A stretch of DNA of 52,974 bases from Acidobacteriota bacterium (GTDB taxonomy: Bacteria > Acidobacteriota > Terriglobia > Bryobacterales > Bryobacteraceae): NCBI GenBank assembly GCA_016870995.1, contig VFZU01000029.1, positions 1-52,974 of the forward strand. Direction: 5' to 3'. The position numbers and the translations under genes were made by a program. Of this stretch, positions 15,687 through 24,081 are shown in pieces. The notes beneath the pieces are model-generated. The model worked only from the letters and a program-made list of their open reading frames with translations. It did not search any database and was not told the DNA's origin. Each line of letters opens with the position of its first letter. The first letter of the stretch is position 1.

Positions 15687-18008
15687 CTATTTGAGGTTCT
15701 TCTCAAAGAGCTTGAATATGCGCCGGTATTCGTCGGTCCAACTGGCGGGTTCGACAAAGCCGTGGTCTTCGACTGGGTAGCTGGCTAGCTCCCAATTGTC
15801 TTTGCCCAATTCAATAAGGCGTTGGGCGAGGCGGACACTGTCCTGATAGTGGACGTTGATATCGACCATGCCGTGGCAGATCAACAAAGCGCTTTTGAGG
15901 CCTTGGGCGTGATAAATCGGGCTCGACTTGCGGTAAGCTTCAGGGTCTTTCTGCGGCTCGTTGAGGATGTTGGATGTGTAGCCGTGATTGTAATGAGCCC
16001 AATCAGTGACCGGGCGCAGGGCGGCACCAGCGGCGAAGGTGTCGGGGCTGGTGAAGAGCGCCATTAGCGTGATGAAGCCGCCATAGCTGCCGCCGTAGAT
16101 GCCGATCTTTTTCGGGTTGACGCTATGAGCGGTGGCGAGCCATTTGGCGGCGTCGAGGTGGTCTTCGAGATCCTTGCCGCCCATGAAGCGGTAGATGCCG
16201 GTGCGCCAGTCGCGGCCGTAACCGGAACTGGCGCGGTAATCGATATCGAGAACCGTGTAGCCGGCGGCGGTGAGAATGTGATGGAACATGTATTCGCGGA
16301 AGTAGTTTGTCCACCACTTGTGCACGTTTTGTAAGTAGCCGGCTCCGTGAACAAATACGACGGCTGGGCCGCCCTTGCGGGCGTTGGCGGGCTTGAGGAG
16401 ATTTCCAGGGATCTTCTTGCCGTCGCGTGCGGGGATTTCGACGAGCGTGGGTTCGGTCCACTTGCGGGCGAGGAATTCGGGCGAAGGCGAGGTAGTGACC
16501 TGGAGCAACTTCGCGCCAGACTTACGTTCGCCGATGTAGACTTCGTCGGGCTTCGTCGTGAAGCTGTAGATGTCGGCGAGCCAGTTTTCGTCTGGCGACA
16601 GCGTGACGTTGTGTTCGCCCGGTGCGGTGGTGACCTTGGCCTTGGTGCCCGCGGCATGATCGAAAGCGTAGAGATGACGCTCGTAGGGGCTGCCTTCGCT
16701 GGTAGTGAGGTAGAACAGTTTCTTGTCGCGGGAGAGTTCGACGTTGGTGACTTCGTAATTGCCAGAGGTGAGAGCTTTCGCTTCGCCAGCAGCAAAAGGC
16801 TGCAAGTAGAGGTGCGAGAAGCCGGTGACTTCGCTTTGGTAATAAACGTTGTCGCCGAGGAAGCCGAGGCGGAAGATGCCGGGGCCGCCGATCCAGGCGT
16901 CGTCGTGATCGTGCGTCAGAATGCGTGCTTTGCCGGTTGCTGGGTCGAGCGCCATGCGCCAGAGATCTTTGTTATCGCTGGATCGGAGCAGGAAGGCTAC
17001 CTTGTTGTTGTCGTCACTGAGAACAAGATTGAACACCGAAACTGGTTTTGGCTTTTCGCCGAGAGGTAAATCGACGGGCTTGGTTTCGCCGGTTTTTGTG
17101 TTGATCACCATGAGCCGCGAACGGCCTTGTACATCGCCGACGTTGTTACGAGCCGGGAGATCTTCTGTGTAGGCGGCTTCAGTGATGTAGTTGGGGACAA
17201 TCGTGTTTTTGGAGCCTTCCGGCTGATCGGCCATGACGGCGATGATGAAGTTGCGATCCCCAGTGAGGCGTAGGTTGGTCGGGATGGTGCGCGGTTGCAG
17301 GTAGAAGGGTTTGCGTGGATTTTCGCGCAGGCGGCGGGCGCGGTTTTCTTCGCGTAGAGCAGCGCGCTGCTTCACAATGGCGAGAAGTTCTTTTTCTTCC
17401 TGCTTGAGGAATTCCTGCGAAGTGAGTTCTTTCTTCGGGTCTTTCGTCGGTTCTTCTTCTTCGGGCGAGGGCCTGCCAGTGCGGATGTCGGTGAGCTGCT
17501 CGATGGAGCCGTCTTCGAGAGAGTGAACAAAGAGATTGTTTGATCGTTGGTAGGCAATCGCTTTGCCTCCAGGCAGAAACCTTGGCTGGATCTCGATGTC
17601 GCTTGTGGCGGTGAGGCGTTTGGCTTTGTCGGTAGAGAAATCGTAGAGCCAGAGGTCGCCCGCTTGGGTGTAGACGCAGCGCTTGAAGGAATCGTCATAG
17701 TTGCAGGAGACGGGCGGCGCGAGGCGCAATTCCTGCTCGGTGAGCTTGGCGAGGTTGGTGCCGTCGCGATTGACGACGTAGGTGTCAAAGGGGGCTGCGA
17801 TGGGATCTGTGTAGCGCTTCCACTGGAAGTAGACTCGCTGACTATCGCCGGACCATCGCAGGCTGGAGGGCGTGTAGCCGGAGAAGCGCGGGCCCTGCAT
17901 GATCATTTCAAGGGTAAGTTTTGCTGGGGGTTGTTGCTTTTGTTGAGCCGGGACCGGGATGACAATCGCGAAAACCAGAGCGAGCGAGACCAGGGAACGA
18001 AATTCCAT
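15687..18008 (-). CDS. Prolyl oligopeptidase-family (S9) peptidase, exported
   Basis: This serine peptidase of the DPP-IV type cuts peptides after proline or related residues. With the ATG at 18008 it has 773 residues and a signal peptide (MEFRSLVSLALVFAIVIPVPAQQ). A start at 18038 is in frame but less likely. The N-terminal beta-propeller (LRWSGDSQRVYFQW... and several blade motifs) covers about 500 residues, followed by the alpha/beta-hydrolase domain: GGSYGG with nucleophile about S641, GMVDINV with D716 and EDHGF with H749. The catalytic triad is complete. It is divergent from alaC with about 52 bp between start codons. It probably degrades peptides in the periplasm. Confidence 0.92.
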   Translation of the reverse strand: MEFRSLVSLALVFAIVIPVPAQQKQQPPAKLTLEMIMQGPRFSGYTPSSLRWSGDSQRVYFQWKRYTDPIAAPFDTYVVNRDGTNLAKLTEQELRLAPPVSCNYDDSFKRCVYTQAGDLWLYDFSTDKAKRLTATSDIEIQPRFLPGGKAIAYQRSNNLFVHSLEDGSIEQLTDIRTGRPSPEEEEPTKDPKKELTSQEFLKQEEKELLAIVKQRAALREENRARRLRENPRKPFYLQPRTIPTNLRLTGDRNFIIAVMADQPEGSKNTIVPNYITEAAYTEDLPARNNVGDVQGRSRLMVINTKTGETKPVDLPLGEKPKPVSVFNLVLSDDNNKVAFLLRSSDNKDLWRMALDPATGKARILTHDHDDAWIGGPGIFRLGFLGDNVYYQSEVTGFSHLYLQPFAAGEAKALTSGNYEVTNVELSRDKKLFYLTTSEGSPYERHLYAFDHAAGTKAKVTTAPGEHNVTLSPDENWLADIYSFTTKPDEVYIGERKSGAKLLQVTTSPSPEFLARKWTEPTLVEIPARDGKKIPGNLLKPANARKGGPAVVFVHGAGYLQNVHKWWTNYFREYMFHHILTAAGYTVLDIDYRASSGYGRDWRTGIYRFMGGKDLEDHLDAAKWLATAHSVNPKKIGIYGGSYGGFITLMALFTSPDTFAAGAALRPVTDWAHYNHGYTSNILNEPQKDPEAYRKSSPIYHAQGLKSALLICHGMVDINVHYQDSVRLAQRLIELGKDNWELASYPVEDHGFVEPASWTDEYRRIFKLFEKNLK

Positions 18009-18060
18009 AAACACTGATATCGTAGCAACGCGCGGCACGGTCGATTCTACAATAGAAAGA

Positions 18061-19245
18061 ATGTCTTTATCGAACGAAGAGTTTTACCGCATCGCCAAGT
18101 TGCCCCCTTATGTATTTGCCGTCGTCAATGAAATGAAGGCAAAGCTGAGGGCAGCACAGCAAGATGTGGTGGACTTCGGCATGGGCAACCCTGACGGGCC
18201 CACGCCCCGCGTCATTGTAAACAAGCTGGTGGAGGCGGCCCGGAATCCGCGCAATCACCGTTACAGCGTTTCCAAGGGAATTCCTCAATTGCGGCTGGCG
18301 ATTACGGAACGCTACAAGCGCAAGTGGGGAGTGGATCTAAATCCCGACAAGGAAGCGATCGCCACGATCGGTGCCAAAGAAGGGCTGGCGCATCTGATGT
18401 TCGCCGTCATTGGGCCCGGGGATGTTGTGGCGCTGCCGAACCCCTGCTACCCAATTCATCAATATGGCGTGATTATGGCCGAGGGAACGCCTTGCATTCT
18501 GCCGTTGAACAGCCCGGACGAGTTCTTGAACCGTCTTGAGTATGTCTACAAGACGGCGATTCAGAAGCCGAAGGCTGTGCTGGTGAGCTTTCCTCACAAT
18601 CCGACAACGCACACGGTGGAACTCGATTTCTTCAAGCCGGTGCTGGATATGGCGGCCAAGCATGGGTCGATGGTGATTCATGATTTCGCTTATGCCGATT
18701 TGGGTTTTGATGGATGGACGCCGCCTTCGATCCTGCAGATTCCCGGGGCGAAAGAGCATGCGGTTGAGATTTTCTCGATGACGAAGAGCTACAACATGGC
18801 GGGCTGGCGCGTTGGGTTTGTGCTGGGAAATCCGAAGATGGTGGCCGCTCTTGGCCGCATCAAGAGCTATCTTGACTATGGGAATTTTCAGCCTGTGCAG
18901 ATCGCCTCGATCATCGCGCTGCGCGAATGTGAAGAGGAAACGCACAAGATCTGCAACCTGTATCAGAAGCGGCGTGATCTGCTGGTGCAAGGGTTAAACA
19001 AAGCCGGCTGGCCGGTGGAGAAGCCTAGGGGCAGTATGTTCCTTTGGGCGCCGATTCCAGAGAAGTTCCGGGCGATGGGTTCGCTTGAGTTCTCGAAGTT
19101 GTTGCTGGAGAAAGCACTGGTAGCAGTGGCTCCCGGCATTGGATTCGGCGAGTTGGGCGAGGGGCATGTGCGCTTTGCCTTTATCGAAAACAATCATCGG
19201 ACGCGGCAGGCGATTGCAGGGATCAAACAGCTACTAAGCGCGTGA
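18061..19245 (+). CDS. alaC: Alanine/glutamate-pyruvate aminotransferase
   Basis: This PLP enzyme interconverts alanine and 2-oxoglutarate with pyruvate and glutamate. The 394-residue protein matches E. coli AlaC closely along its length: LPPYVFAVVNEMKAKLR, VDFGMGNPDGPTP, IGAKEGLAHLM, FPHNPT and MAGWRVGF. The Schiff-base lysine is K242 in SMTKSYN. LL-diaminopimelate aminotransferase is a related subgroup and cannot be fully excluded. The frame is open to 17959, but the ATG at 18061 gives the family N-terminus. Its stop overlaps the GTG start of the next gene (GTGA), so the two are co-translated. Confidence 0.9.
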   Translation: MSLSNEEFYRIAKLPPYVFAVVNEMKAKLRAAQQDVVDFGMGNPDGPTPRVIVNKLVEAARNPRNHRYSVSKGIPQLRLAITERYKRKWGVDLNPDKEAIATIGAKEGLAHLMFAVIGPGDVVALPNPCYPIHQYGVIMAEGTPCILPLNSPDEFLNRLEYVYKTAIQKPKAVLVSFPHNPTTHTVELDFFKPVLDMAAKHGSMVIHDFAYADLGFDGWTPPSILQIPGAKEHAVEIFSMTKSYNMAGWRVGFVLGNPKMVAALGRIKSYLDYGNFQPVQIASIIALRECEEETHKICNLYQKRRDLLVQGLNKAGWPVEKPRGSMFLWAPIPEKFRAMGSLEFSKLLLEKALVAVAPGIGFGELGEGHVRFAFIENNHRTRQAIAGIKQLLSA

Positions 19246-20192
19246 AGCTGCCTGAACCAGTTGCGCTCGAGGAAGTAGATCTCGACCAGATCGAGGGGCT
19301 GTTGAACGAGGAAACCGAGCGGTACCTGGAATGGTACCGCTGGGATTTCACGGCCACGGCGCGGCTGGTGAGGCAGTTGGTCGCAACGCATAGCCTTGGC
19401 GGTGTTGCGTTGGTCGACCAGGGCCGAGCCGTTGGATATTCCTACTTTGTGGTGGAAGAGCATAAGGCACTGATTGGGGATGCGTATGTCTGCGATGCCC
19501 ATGCGTCACCGGAGGCGGAACGGTTATTGATGGCATCAACCGTGGAAGCCGTACGGCGCTATCCGCTGGCGCGAAGGCTCGAAAGCCAGCCGATGATGTT
19601 GCGATATGCCTACTCGCATCCGCGTGCGGATCGTTACGAACGACAATTCCTTGAACTGGACTTAAAGCAGACCCGTTGGCCGGAGGAGTTCCGGGCCCCG
19701 GAGGGATATCGGATTGAGGGTTGGAACTGGCGGCTTGAGGAAGAAGTGGCGCAGTTGTTGTATCGGTCTTATCGAGGGCATTTGGATGCTGAGATCAACG
19801 ATCAGTACCGGATGCCTGGAAAAGCGCGCGTTTATCTTTCGAACATGATCCGATACCCGGCATGCGGTGGCTTCAGTGGTGAGGCTTCGTTTCTGGTGAG
19901 CGACAAGAGGGATGGGCGACTGGTGGGAGCTGTGCTGGCGACCATGTCGGATTTCAAAGAAGGCAAAGTTGGGCATGTCTCGCAACTCTGTGTCGAGCCC
20001 GGGGCGCGGAAGGCGGGCCTTGGGCGATTTCTAATGCTGGCGGCGCTGTCGAAGTTCTGCGAGTGTTCTTGTGAATACGCGACGCTGACTGTGACGTCTT
20101 CGAATTCAGGTGCGGCGAGGTTGTATCAGTCGCTTGGTTTTGTTGAGAGAAGCCGCTTGGCGGCGTATGTTTGGCCTACCTGGCCGTTCTAA
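19242..20192 (+). CDS. GNAT-family N-acetyltransferase, two-domain
   Basis: The 316-residue protein has a C-terminal GNAT domain with the acetyl-CoA loop VSQLCVEPGARKAGLGRFLM and SNSGAARLYQSLGF. The N-terminal 150 residues look like a degenerate second GNAT half (RAVGYSYFVVEEHKALIGDAYV). The GTG start overlaps the alaC stop by 4 bases, indicating an operon and translational coupling. The substrate is unknown. An amino-acid or peptide amine is possible given the partner gene, but this is inference. It converges on the lipoprotein gene, and the ends overlap by 4 bases. Confidence 0.8.
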   Translation: MKLPEPVALEEVDLDQIEGLLNEETERYLEWYRWDFTATARLVRQLVATHSLGGVALVDQGRAVGYSYFVVEEHKALIGDAYVCDAHASPEAERLLMASTVEAVRRYPLARRLESQPMMLRYAYSHPRADRYERQFLELDLKQTRWPEEFRAPEGYRIEGWNWRLEEEVAQLLYRSYRGHLDAEINDQYRMPGKARVYLSNMIRYPACGGFSGEASFLVSDKRDGRLVGAVLATMSDFKEGKVGHVSQLCVEPGARKAGLGRFLMLAALSKFCECSCEYATLTVTSSNSGAARLYQSLGFVERSRLAAYVWPTWPF

Positions 20193-20590
20193 TTTGGGAA
20201 GGCGGCAGCCCTGGCCAGAGCCATGCGTAGGGCGAGGCGGTCCATTGGGATCAGGTTGTTGCGGACGCGGAGTTTGGAATCTGTGGATGGTGTGAGATGT
20301 TTGGGGTCCCAGAACTGCTTTGTCTTTTTGCCCGGGAATTGCGCGAGATGAGTGGGTTGAGGTGGATCTGTAGTGCGCCAGACAATGTGCAGGATCAGGG
20401 GTGTGCGACGGTATTCGTCGAAGATGGGAACCAACAATTCGTTTGGCGCAGAAAGGTTGTCCATCGAATAGACAATTTCAGCTGAGAGTGGTTGATCGAG
20501 GATCTTCAGGCCGTCCTGCTCCATGGGAGTTGAGCCGGGGCCCGTCGAGCAGGATACGAGTAAAACCAGGAAACAGAGAACGTACTTCAC
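20189..20590 (-). CDS. Small lipoprotein, function unknown
   Basis: This 133-residue protein has a lipoprotein signal (MKYVLCFLVLLVSC) with lipidation at C14. The mature part contains PLILHIVWRTTDPPQ and a C-terminal RNNLIPMDRLALRMALARAAAF. I do not recognise a family. The start is GTG at 20590 and overlaps the stop of the upstream TPR gene (GTGA), so it is the last gene of the hemQ-TPR-lipoprotein operon. Confidence 0.65.
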   Translation of the reverse strand: MKYVLCFLVLLVSCSTGPGSTPMEQDGLKILDQPLSAEIVYSMDNLSAPNELLVPIFDEYRRTPLILHIVWRTTDPPQPTHLAQFPGKKTKQFWDPKHLTPSTDSKLRVRNNLIPMDRLALRMALARAAAFPN

Positions 20591-21507
20591 GCCCTCAGTT
20601 TCGCCTCGAACTCTTTACGGTAGGCTTCGAGCCTTGCTGGCTTAAGGAAGCGGTATCTTTCGTGGCTTAACTCGGCAAACTCGCGGCGGGCTTCCTCTTT
20701 GCGCTTGGCTGCCAGCAGAAGACTGCTGGTCTCTTTGCGGTAGAGGTGGTTGGTGGGAAACTCCTTTACCAATGAGCGCATGATTTCTACAGCACGTTCC
20801 GGATGTTCTTCGCGGCTCTCTACGAGAGTGAGCAGAACCTGAGCTTCGAGTTTGGCTCTCTGGCCATACTGCGCTACGGTTCTCAGGCCGTTGATTCCCT
20901 TTTCTTTTTCGCCAGTGAAACCGACCAGAAAGCCGAGAGCCCGCAAATAGATGGGCAGGCTGCCGATGATGTACTCATGAAAGCTCGGCACGAGCATTGC
21001 GTCCACGAAGTTCTTGTCCAGCTCGAGTGCTCTGGTATGGAGCTTGCGGGCTTCACCGCCGGTTGAGAGTGCGGCGCGCCATTCCTTGTCAATGAGCAGA
21101 GCGAAATTGGCGCGGTGGGTCTGGCTGACTCCGAGCGCATAAAGAGCGTCGGCGCATTCTCCCCGAGTGTGCGCGGCAGCTTCGGCCTGTTGAAGCACTT
21201 TGTGAAAGCGATCGCGATCGGTTTTAGAAAAGGCAACCTTGGGGCGGTGCAAATAATCAGCGACGCTCAATGCGACGCCGCCATCGAGTGCGTCGCCAGC
21301 GAATAGCGCGCGATACAGAATTGCGTAGGCCAGGTTGTTGTAATGGTCCGGTTCGCCAGGTTGGTTCGCGATGTCCTTTTCAAGAAGAGGAATCGCGCCG
21401 TCGAAATCGAGATTGTAGAGTTTCCGGAACGCTTCTGAGTGACGCCAGTCCTGCGCTTGGGCTGTGGCCCAGGCCGCAGTGGTGGCTAAGAACGCACGAC
21501 GCCGCAT
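20587..21507 (-). CDS. TPR-like exported protein
   Basis: From the ATG at 21507 the protein has 306 residues. It starts with a twin-arginine-like signal (MRRRAFLATTAAWATAQAQ). The rest is helical with TPR-like repeats (FRKLYNLDFDGAIPLLEKDIANQPGEPDHYNNLAYA... and ALYALGVSQTHRANFALL, then ARKLHTRALELDKNFVDAM and ERAVEIMRSLVKEFPTNHLYRKE). It probably scaffolds an envelope complex. It overlaps the 3' end of hemQ by 22 bases and the lipoprotein start by 4. An in-frame start at 21543 would lie further inside hemQ and lacks a signal-like start. Confidence 0.75.
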   Translation of the reverse strand: MRRRAFLATTAAWATAQAQDWRHSEAFRKLYNLDFDGAIPLLEKDIANQPGEPDHYNNLAYAILYRALFAGDALDGGVALSVADYLHRPKVAFSKTDRDRFHKVLQQAEAAAHTRGECADALYALGVSQTHRANFALLIDKEWRAALSTGGEARKLHTRALELDKNFVDAMLVPSFHEYIIGSLPIYLRALGFLVGFTGEKEKGINGLRTVAQYGQRAKLEAQVLLTLVESREEHPERAVEIMRSLVKEFPTNHLYRKETSSLLLAAKRKEEARREFAELSHERYRFLKPARLEAYRKEFEAKLRA

Positions 21508-22310
21508 ACATGTAGGAGTGATGAGAGGCGTTCCTGGTTGCAACGAATTCCTAAATAAAATGGGCCGAACTGGGCGTAGATGGCGCTGACGGGGTCAAAG
21601 CGCATCTCGTAAATCAGTTTTTTGAAGACCAAAGCATCTTCTGAAAAGAGATCGACGCCCCATTCCCAATCGTCGAAGCCGATTGAACCGGAGATGATTT
21701 GTTTGACTTCGCCGGCGTAGCGACGGCCGACCATGCCGTGCTCGTGCATGAGCGCGGCACGCTCTTCGAGGGGAAGTGTGTACCAGTTCTTGTCTTCGCC
21801 GCGGCGCCGATCCATCGGATAAAAGCAGCAATATTTTACGGGTGGAATTTCAGGGTGCAGGCGCGAGGCCATGGCGGTCCGCTGCCGATCCAGGGTAGCG
21901 TTGATGGCTTCCTTCCAGGGTTCGCTGTGAGGGGCAACGCCATCATTGAGAAGGCCCGAATAGACTTTACCGGTGCTCTCATAAAGGCCGAGCTCGACGA
22001 CGCTGACGTAAGAGGTTGTGGGTTCGCAATACTTCCAGATGCGGAGTTTGCGGATATGCCATTCCGTTTCAGAGAGTGCTTCAAAATCCTTGCGGAAGTG
22101 GACGAGCATGAAATCTGCCTTGTGGCCGTACATGCTGAATAAACCTGTCGAGTTGCCCATGCCTTCGAGGGTGGTTGAGAATTCCTCGAGAATTTCGCGG
22201 CGCGTCGATTCGTTGAGATCGCGCCAGGAACACCAGGTAATGCGGAACATCTGATGGAGCAGCGCGGCGCCTTCAACGGTGAGAGGCATCTGCGGAAGTG
22301 GCAAACTCAT
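21486..22310 (-). CDS. hemQ: Coproheme decarboxylase (chlorite-dismutase family)
   Basis: HemQ converts coproheme to protoheme b in the coproporphyrin-dependent pathway using peroxide. The 274-residue protein shows the family features: FYPMDRRR with the catalytic tyrosine Y164, NWYTLPLEERAALMHEHG with proximal haem ligand H191 (HG-x2-GRRYAG), and the C-terminal GFDDWEWGVDLFSEDALVFKKLIYEMRFD-type strand. True chlorite dismutases have an arginine in a different sequence context, and no chlorate genes are nearby, so HemQ is favoured. The start codon lies only 9 bases from the divergent EamA gene. The gene heads an operon with the TPR protein and lipoprotein. Confidence 0.9.
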   Translation of the reverse strand: MSLPLPQMPLTVEGAALLHQMFRITWCSWRDLNESTRREILEEFSTTLEGMGNSTGLFSMYGHKADFMLVHFRKDFEALSETEWHIRKLRIWKYCEPTTSYVSVVELGLYESTGKVYSGLLNDGVAPHSEPWKEAINATLDRQRTAMASRLHPEIPPVKYCCFYPMDRRRGEDKNWYTLPLEERAALMHEHGMVGRRYAGEVKQIISGSIGFDDWEWGVDLFSEDALVFKKLIYEMRFDPVSAIYAQFGPFYLGIRCNQERLSSLLHVCGVVRS

Positions 22311-22319
22311 ATGTAGACT

Positions 22320-23213
22320 ATGGTAACGCCTAGGGGTATCTGGCTTGGTTCCTTATTCGCTGCCCTGGGTGCTCTGGGGTTTGCGGCAAAGGCCATCCTG
22401 ATCAAGATCGCCTATCAAACCGCACCGATTGATTCCACAACAATTCTGGCTTTGCGCGTTTTATTCTCCGTGCCTGCATTTTTGTTGATGGCATGGCAGG
22501 GGAACCGCGAAAATGCTGCACTGTCGACGCGGGATTGGGTAGTGCTGGTGTGGCTTGGCATGAACGGCTACTACATTGCGAGCTTTTTTGATTTTTGGGG
22601 ATTGCAATATGTCACTGCGGCGCTGGAGCGTTTGATCTTGTTCACGTACCCGGGGATTGTGCTGGTGCTGAACGCGTTGTTTTTTAAGCGTTCGATTCAG
22701 AAGCACGAGTATGGGGCGCTGGTGTTGTCCTGGTTAGGGATTGGAATGGTGTTCTACAACGACCTGCGGTTGAGCGACCAGCCGGGAGCGGTGTGGAAGG
22801 GTGCGGGGCTGGTGTTCTTTTCTTCGATTACCTATGCGATTTACCTGGTTGGTTCGGGGCGGGTGATTGGCCGCATTGGGACGGTGCGTCTGACGGGCAT
22901 TGTAGTGAGCGTCGCTTCGGGTTGCATCACGGCGCACTTTCTGTTGACGCACCCTGTGCGTGATCTGGTGCAGCCGGCGAAGATCTACTGGATCGCAGGG
23001 GTGCTGGCTGTGTTCTCGACGATCCTGCCGATTTACTTCACCTCGGAGGCGATCAAGCGGATCGGGGCGAACCGGACTTCAATTGTCGCCTCGATCGGGC
23101 CTGTGTTTACCATCTGGCTGGGGTACCTCACCCTGGGCGAGGCAGTGACCTGGACACAGTTGGGCGGGACAGCGCTGGTGCTGTCTGGCGTGCTGTTGGT
23201 TTCGAGCCGTTAA
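22320..23213 (+). CDS. EamA/DMT-family transporter
   Basis: The 297-residue membrane protein has about ten hydrophobic helices arranged as two EamA repeats (first from residue 8, second from about 155 onward, with GSLFAALGALGFAAKAI and SSITYAIYLVGSGRVIG at matching positions). Members export amino acids, metabolites or drugs; the substrate here is unknown. It converges with the UspA gene, the ends overlapping by 4 bases. It starts 9 bases from the hemQ start, so there is almost no room for a leader or ribosome site and its message may be leaderless. Confidence 0.88.
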   Translation: MVTPRGIWLGSLFAALGALGFAAKAILIKIAYQTAPIDSTTILALRVLFSVPAFLLMAWQGNRENAALSTRDWVVLVWLGMNGYYIASFFDFWGLQYVTAALERLILFTYPGIVLVLNALFFKRSIQKHEYGALVLSWLGIGMVFYNDLRLSDQPGAVWKGAGLVFFSSITYAIYLVGSGRVIGRIGTVRLTGIVVSVASGCITAHFLLTHPVRDLVQPAKIYWIAGVLAVFSTILPIYFTSEAIKRIGANRTSIVASIGPVFTIWLGYLTLGEAVTWTQLGGTALVLSGVLLVSSR

Positions 23214-24061
23214 ACGCTGAGAACGGGGACGCCGCTCTCGCGCACGATGGAATAAGAATAAGAACGCATCACCGCGAGCCCGTGCGAGGTGGAACGGGCG
23301 ATCACCACAAGATCGGTATGAGTGGACTTCACAAGGGAGGCGATTGTCTTGCCGGGGTCGCCCGTTTCAATCAACGTCTCAACATCCAAACCCTTGGTGA
23401 GTTCTGCGACTCGTTCTTTGACGGCGGATTCAAAATGGAGTTCGTGAGCTTTCTCAAGGTTGAAGCCAACGTGGGCGTTGAGGCCGCTCATCGCGTGCAG
23501 GATGACGAGTTTTGCGCCGAGCCGATCGGCGAGGGCTTTCGCTTCTGAAATCACTTTTGCCGAGCCATCGCTGAGGTCAATTGCCGCGGCAATTTTGTTG
23601 AAGTGGATCTGTTCGAGCTTGGGATCTTCCATATGGGCGCCGGTGAGCACGGCGCATTCGGCGTCGTGGAGCACCTTGGCGGTGACGCTGCCGAGCAGGA
23701 ATCTGCGGAAAGGACCGTAGCCGTGGGTGGGGAGGACGATGAGGTCGACTTCCCTTTCACTGGCGTATTCGATGATGCGTTCGTTTGGAAATCCTTCGAG
23801 CAGGACGCGCGCGACGTTCATGCCTGCCAGTTCGGCATTGCAGGTGGAGTTGAGGCGGTCTTGCGCCAACTTGCGGCGGGTATCCATCAGCTCCTGAAGG
23901 ATCGGGCCGCCCGCTTCAAGAACCGCAGCTTCGTAATCCGGTGGCGGAACTACGTGGAGAAGAATGGTTTCAAAGGGTGTCTTCGCATGGAGCTGCTTCA
24001 CATAGTGAGCTGCGGCGGCATCACGTGGGGAAAAGTCAACCGGCATCAGTACGCGTTTCAT
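23210..24061 (-). CDS. Tandem universal stress protein (UspA x2)
   Basis: With the ATG at 24061 the protein has 283 residues and two Usp domains (from MKRVLMPVDFSP and from about residue 150, KIAAAIDLSDGS). The first domain keeps the nucleotide-binding signature (HGYGPFRRFLLGSVT, i.e. G-2x-G-9x-G-S). The second has a degenerate version (SHGLAVMRSYSYSIVRES). It probably senses ATP or AMP and helps under energy or redox stress. An in-frame upstream start at 24208 would overlap the divergent TldD-like gene by more than 120 bases and is unlikely. It is divergent from that gene with 20 bases between start codons. Confidence 0.88.
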   Translation of the reverse strand: MKRVLMPVDFSPRDAAAAHYVKQLHAKTPFETILLHVVPPPDYEAAVLEAGGPILQELMDTRRKLAQDRLNSTCNAELAGMNVARVLLEGFPNERIIEYASEREVDLIVLPTHGYGPFRRFLLGSVTAKVLHDAECAVLTGAHMEDPKLEQIHFNKIAAAIDLSDGSAKVISEAKALADRLGAKLVILHAMSGLNAHVGFNLEKAHELHFESAVKERVAELTKGLDVETLIETGDPGKTIASLVKSTHTDLVVIARSTSHGLAVMRSYSYSIVRESGVPVLSV

Positions 24062-24081
24062 CACACTCAAGATATCAGGCG

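Noticed and set aside
16347-17069. Plus-strand open frame antisense to the S9 peptidase
   Set aside because: It is a shadow of a recognisable propeller and has no family-like sequence.
21486-22310. Chlorite dismutase as the function of the Cld-family gene
   Set aside because: The YPMDRRR and HG-x2-GRRYAG context fits HemQ, and no chlorate or perchlorate genes are nearby.
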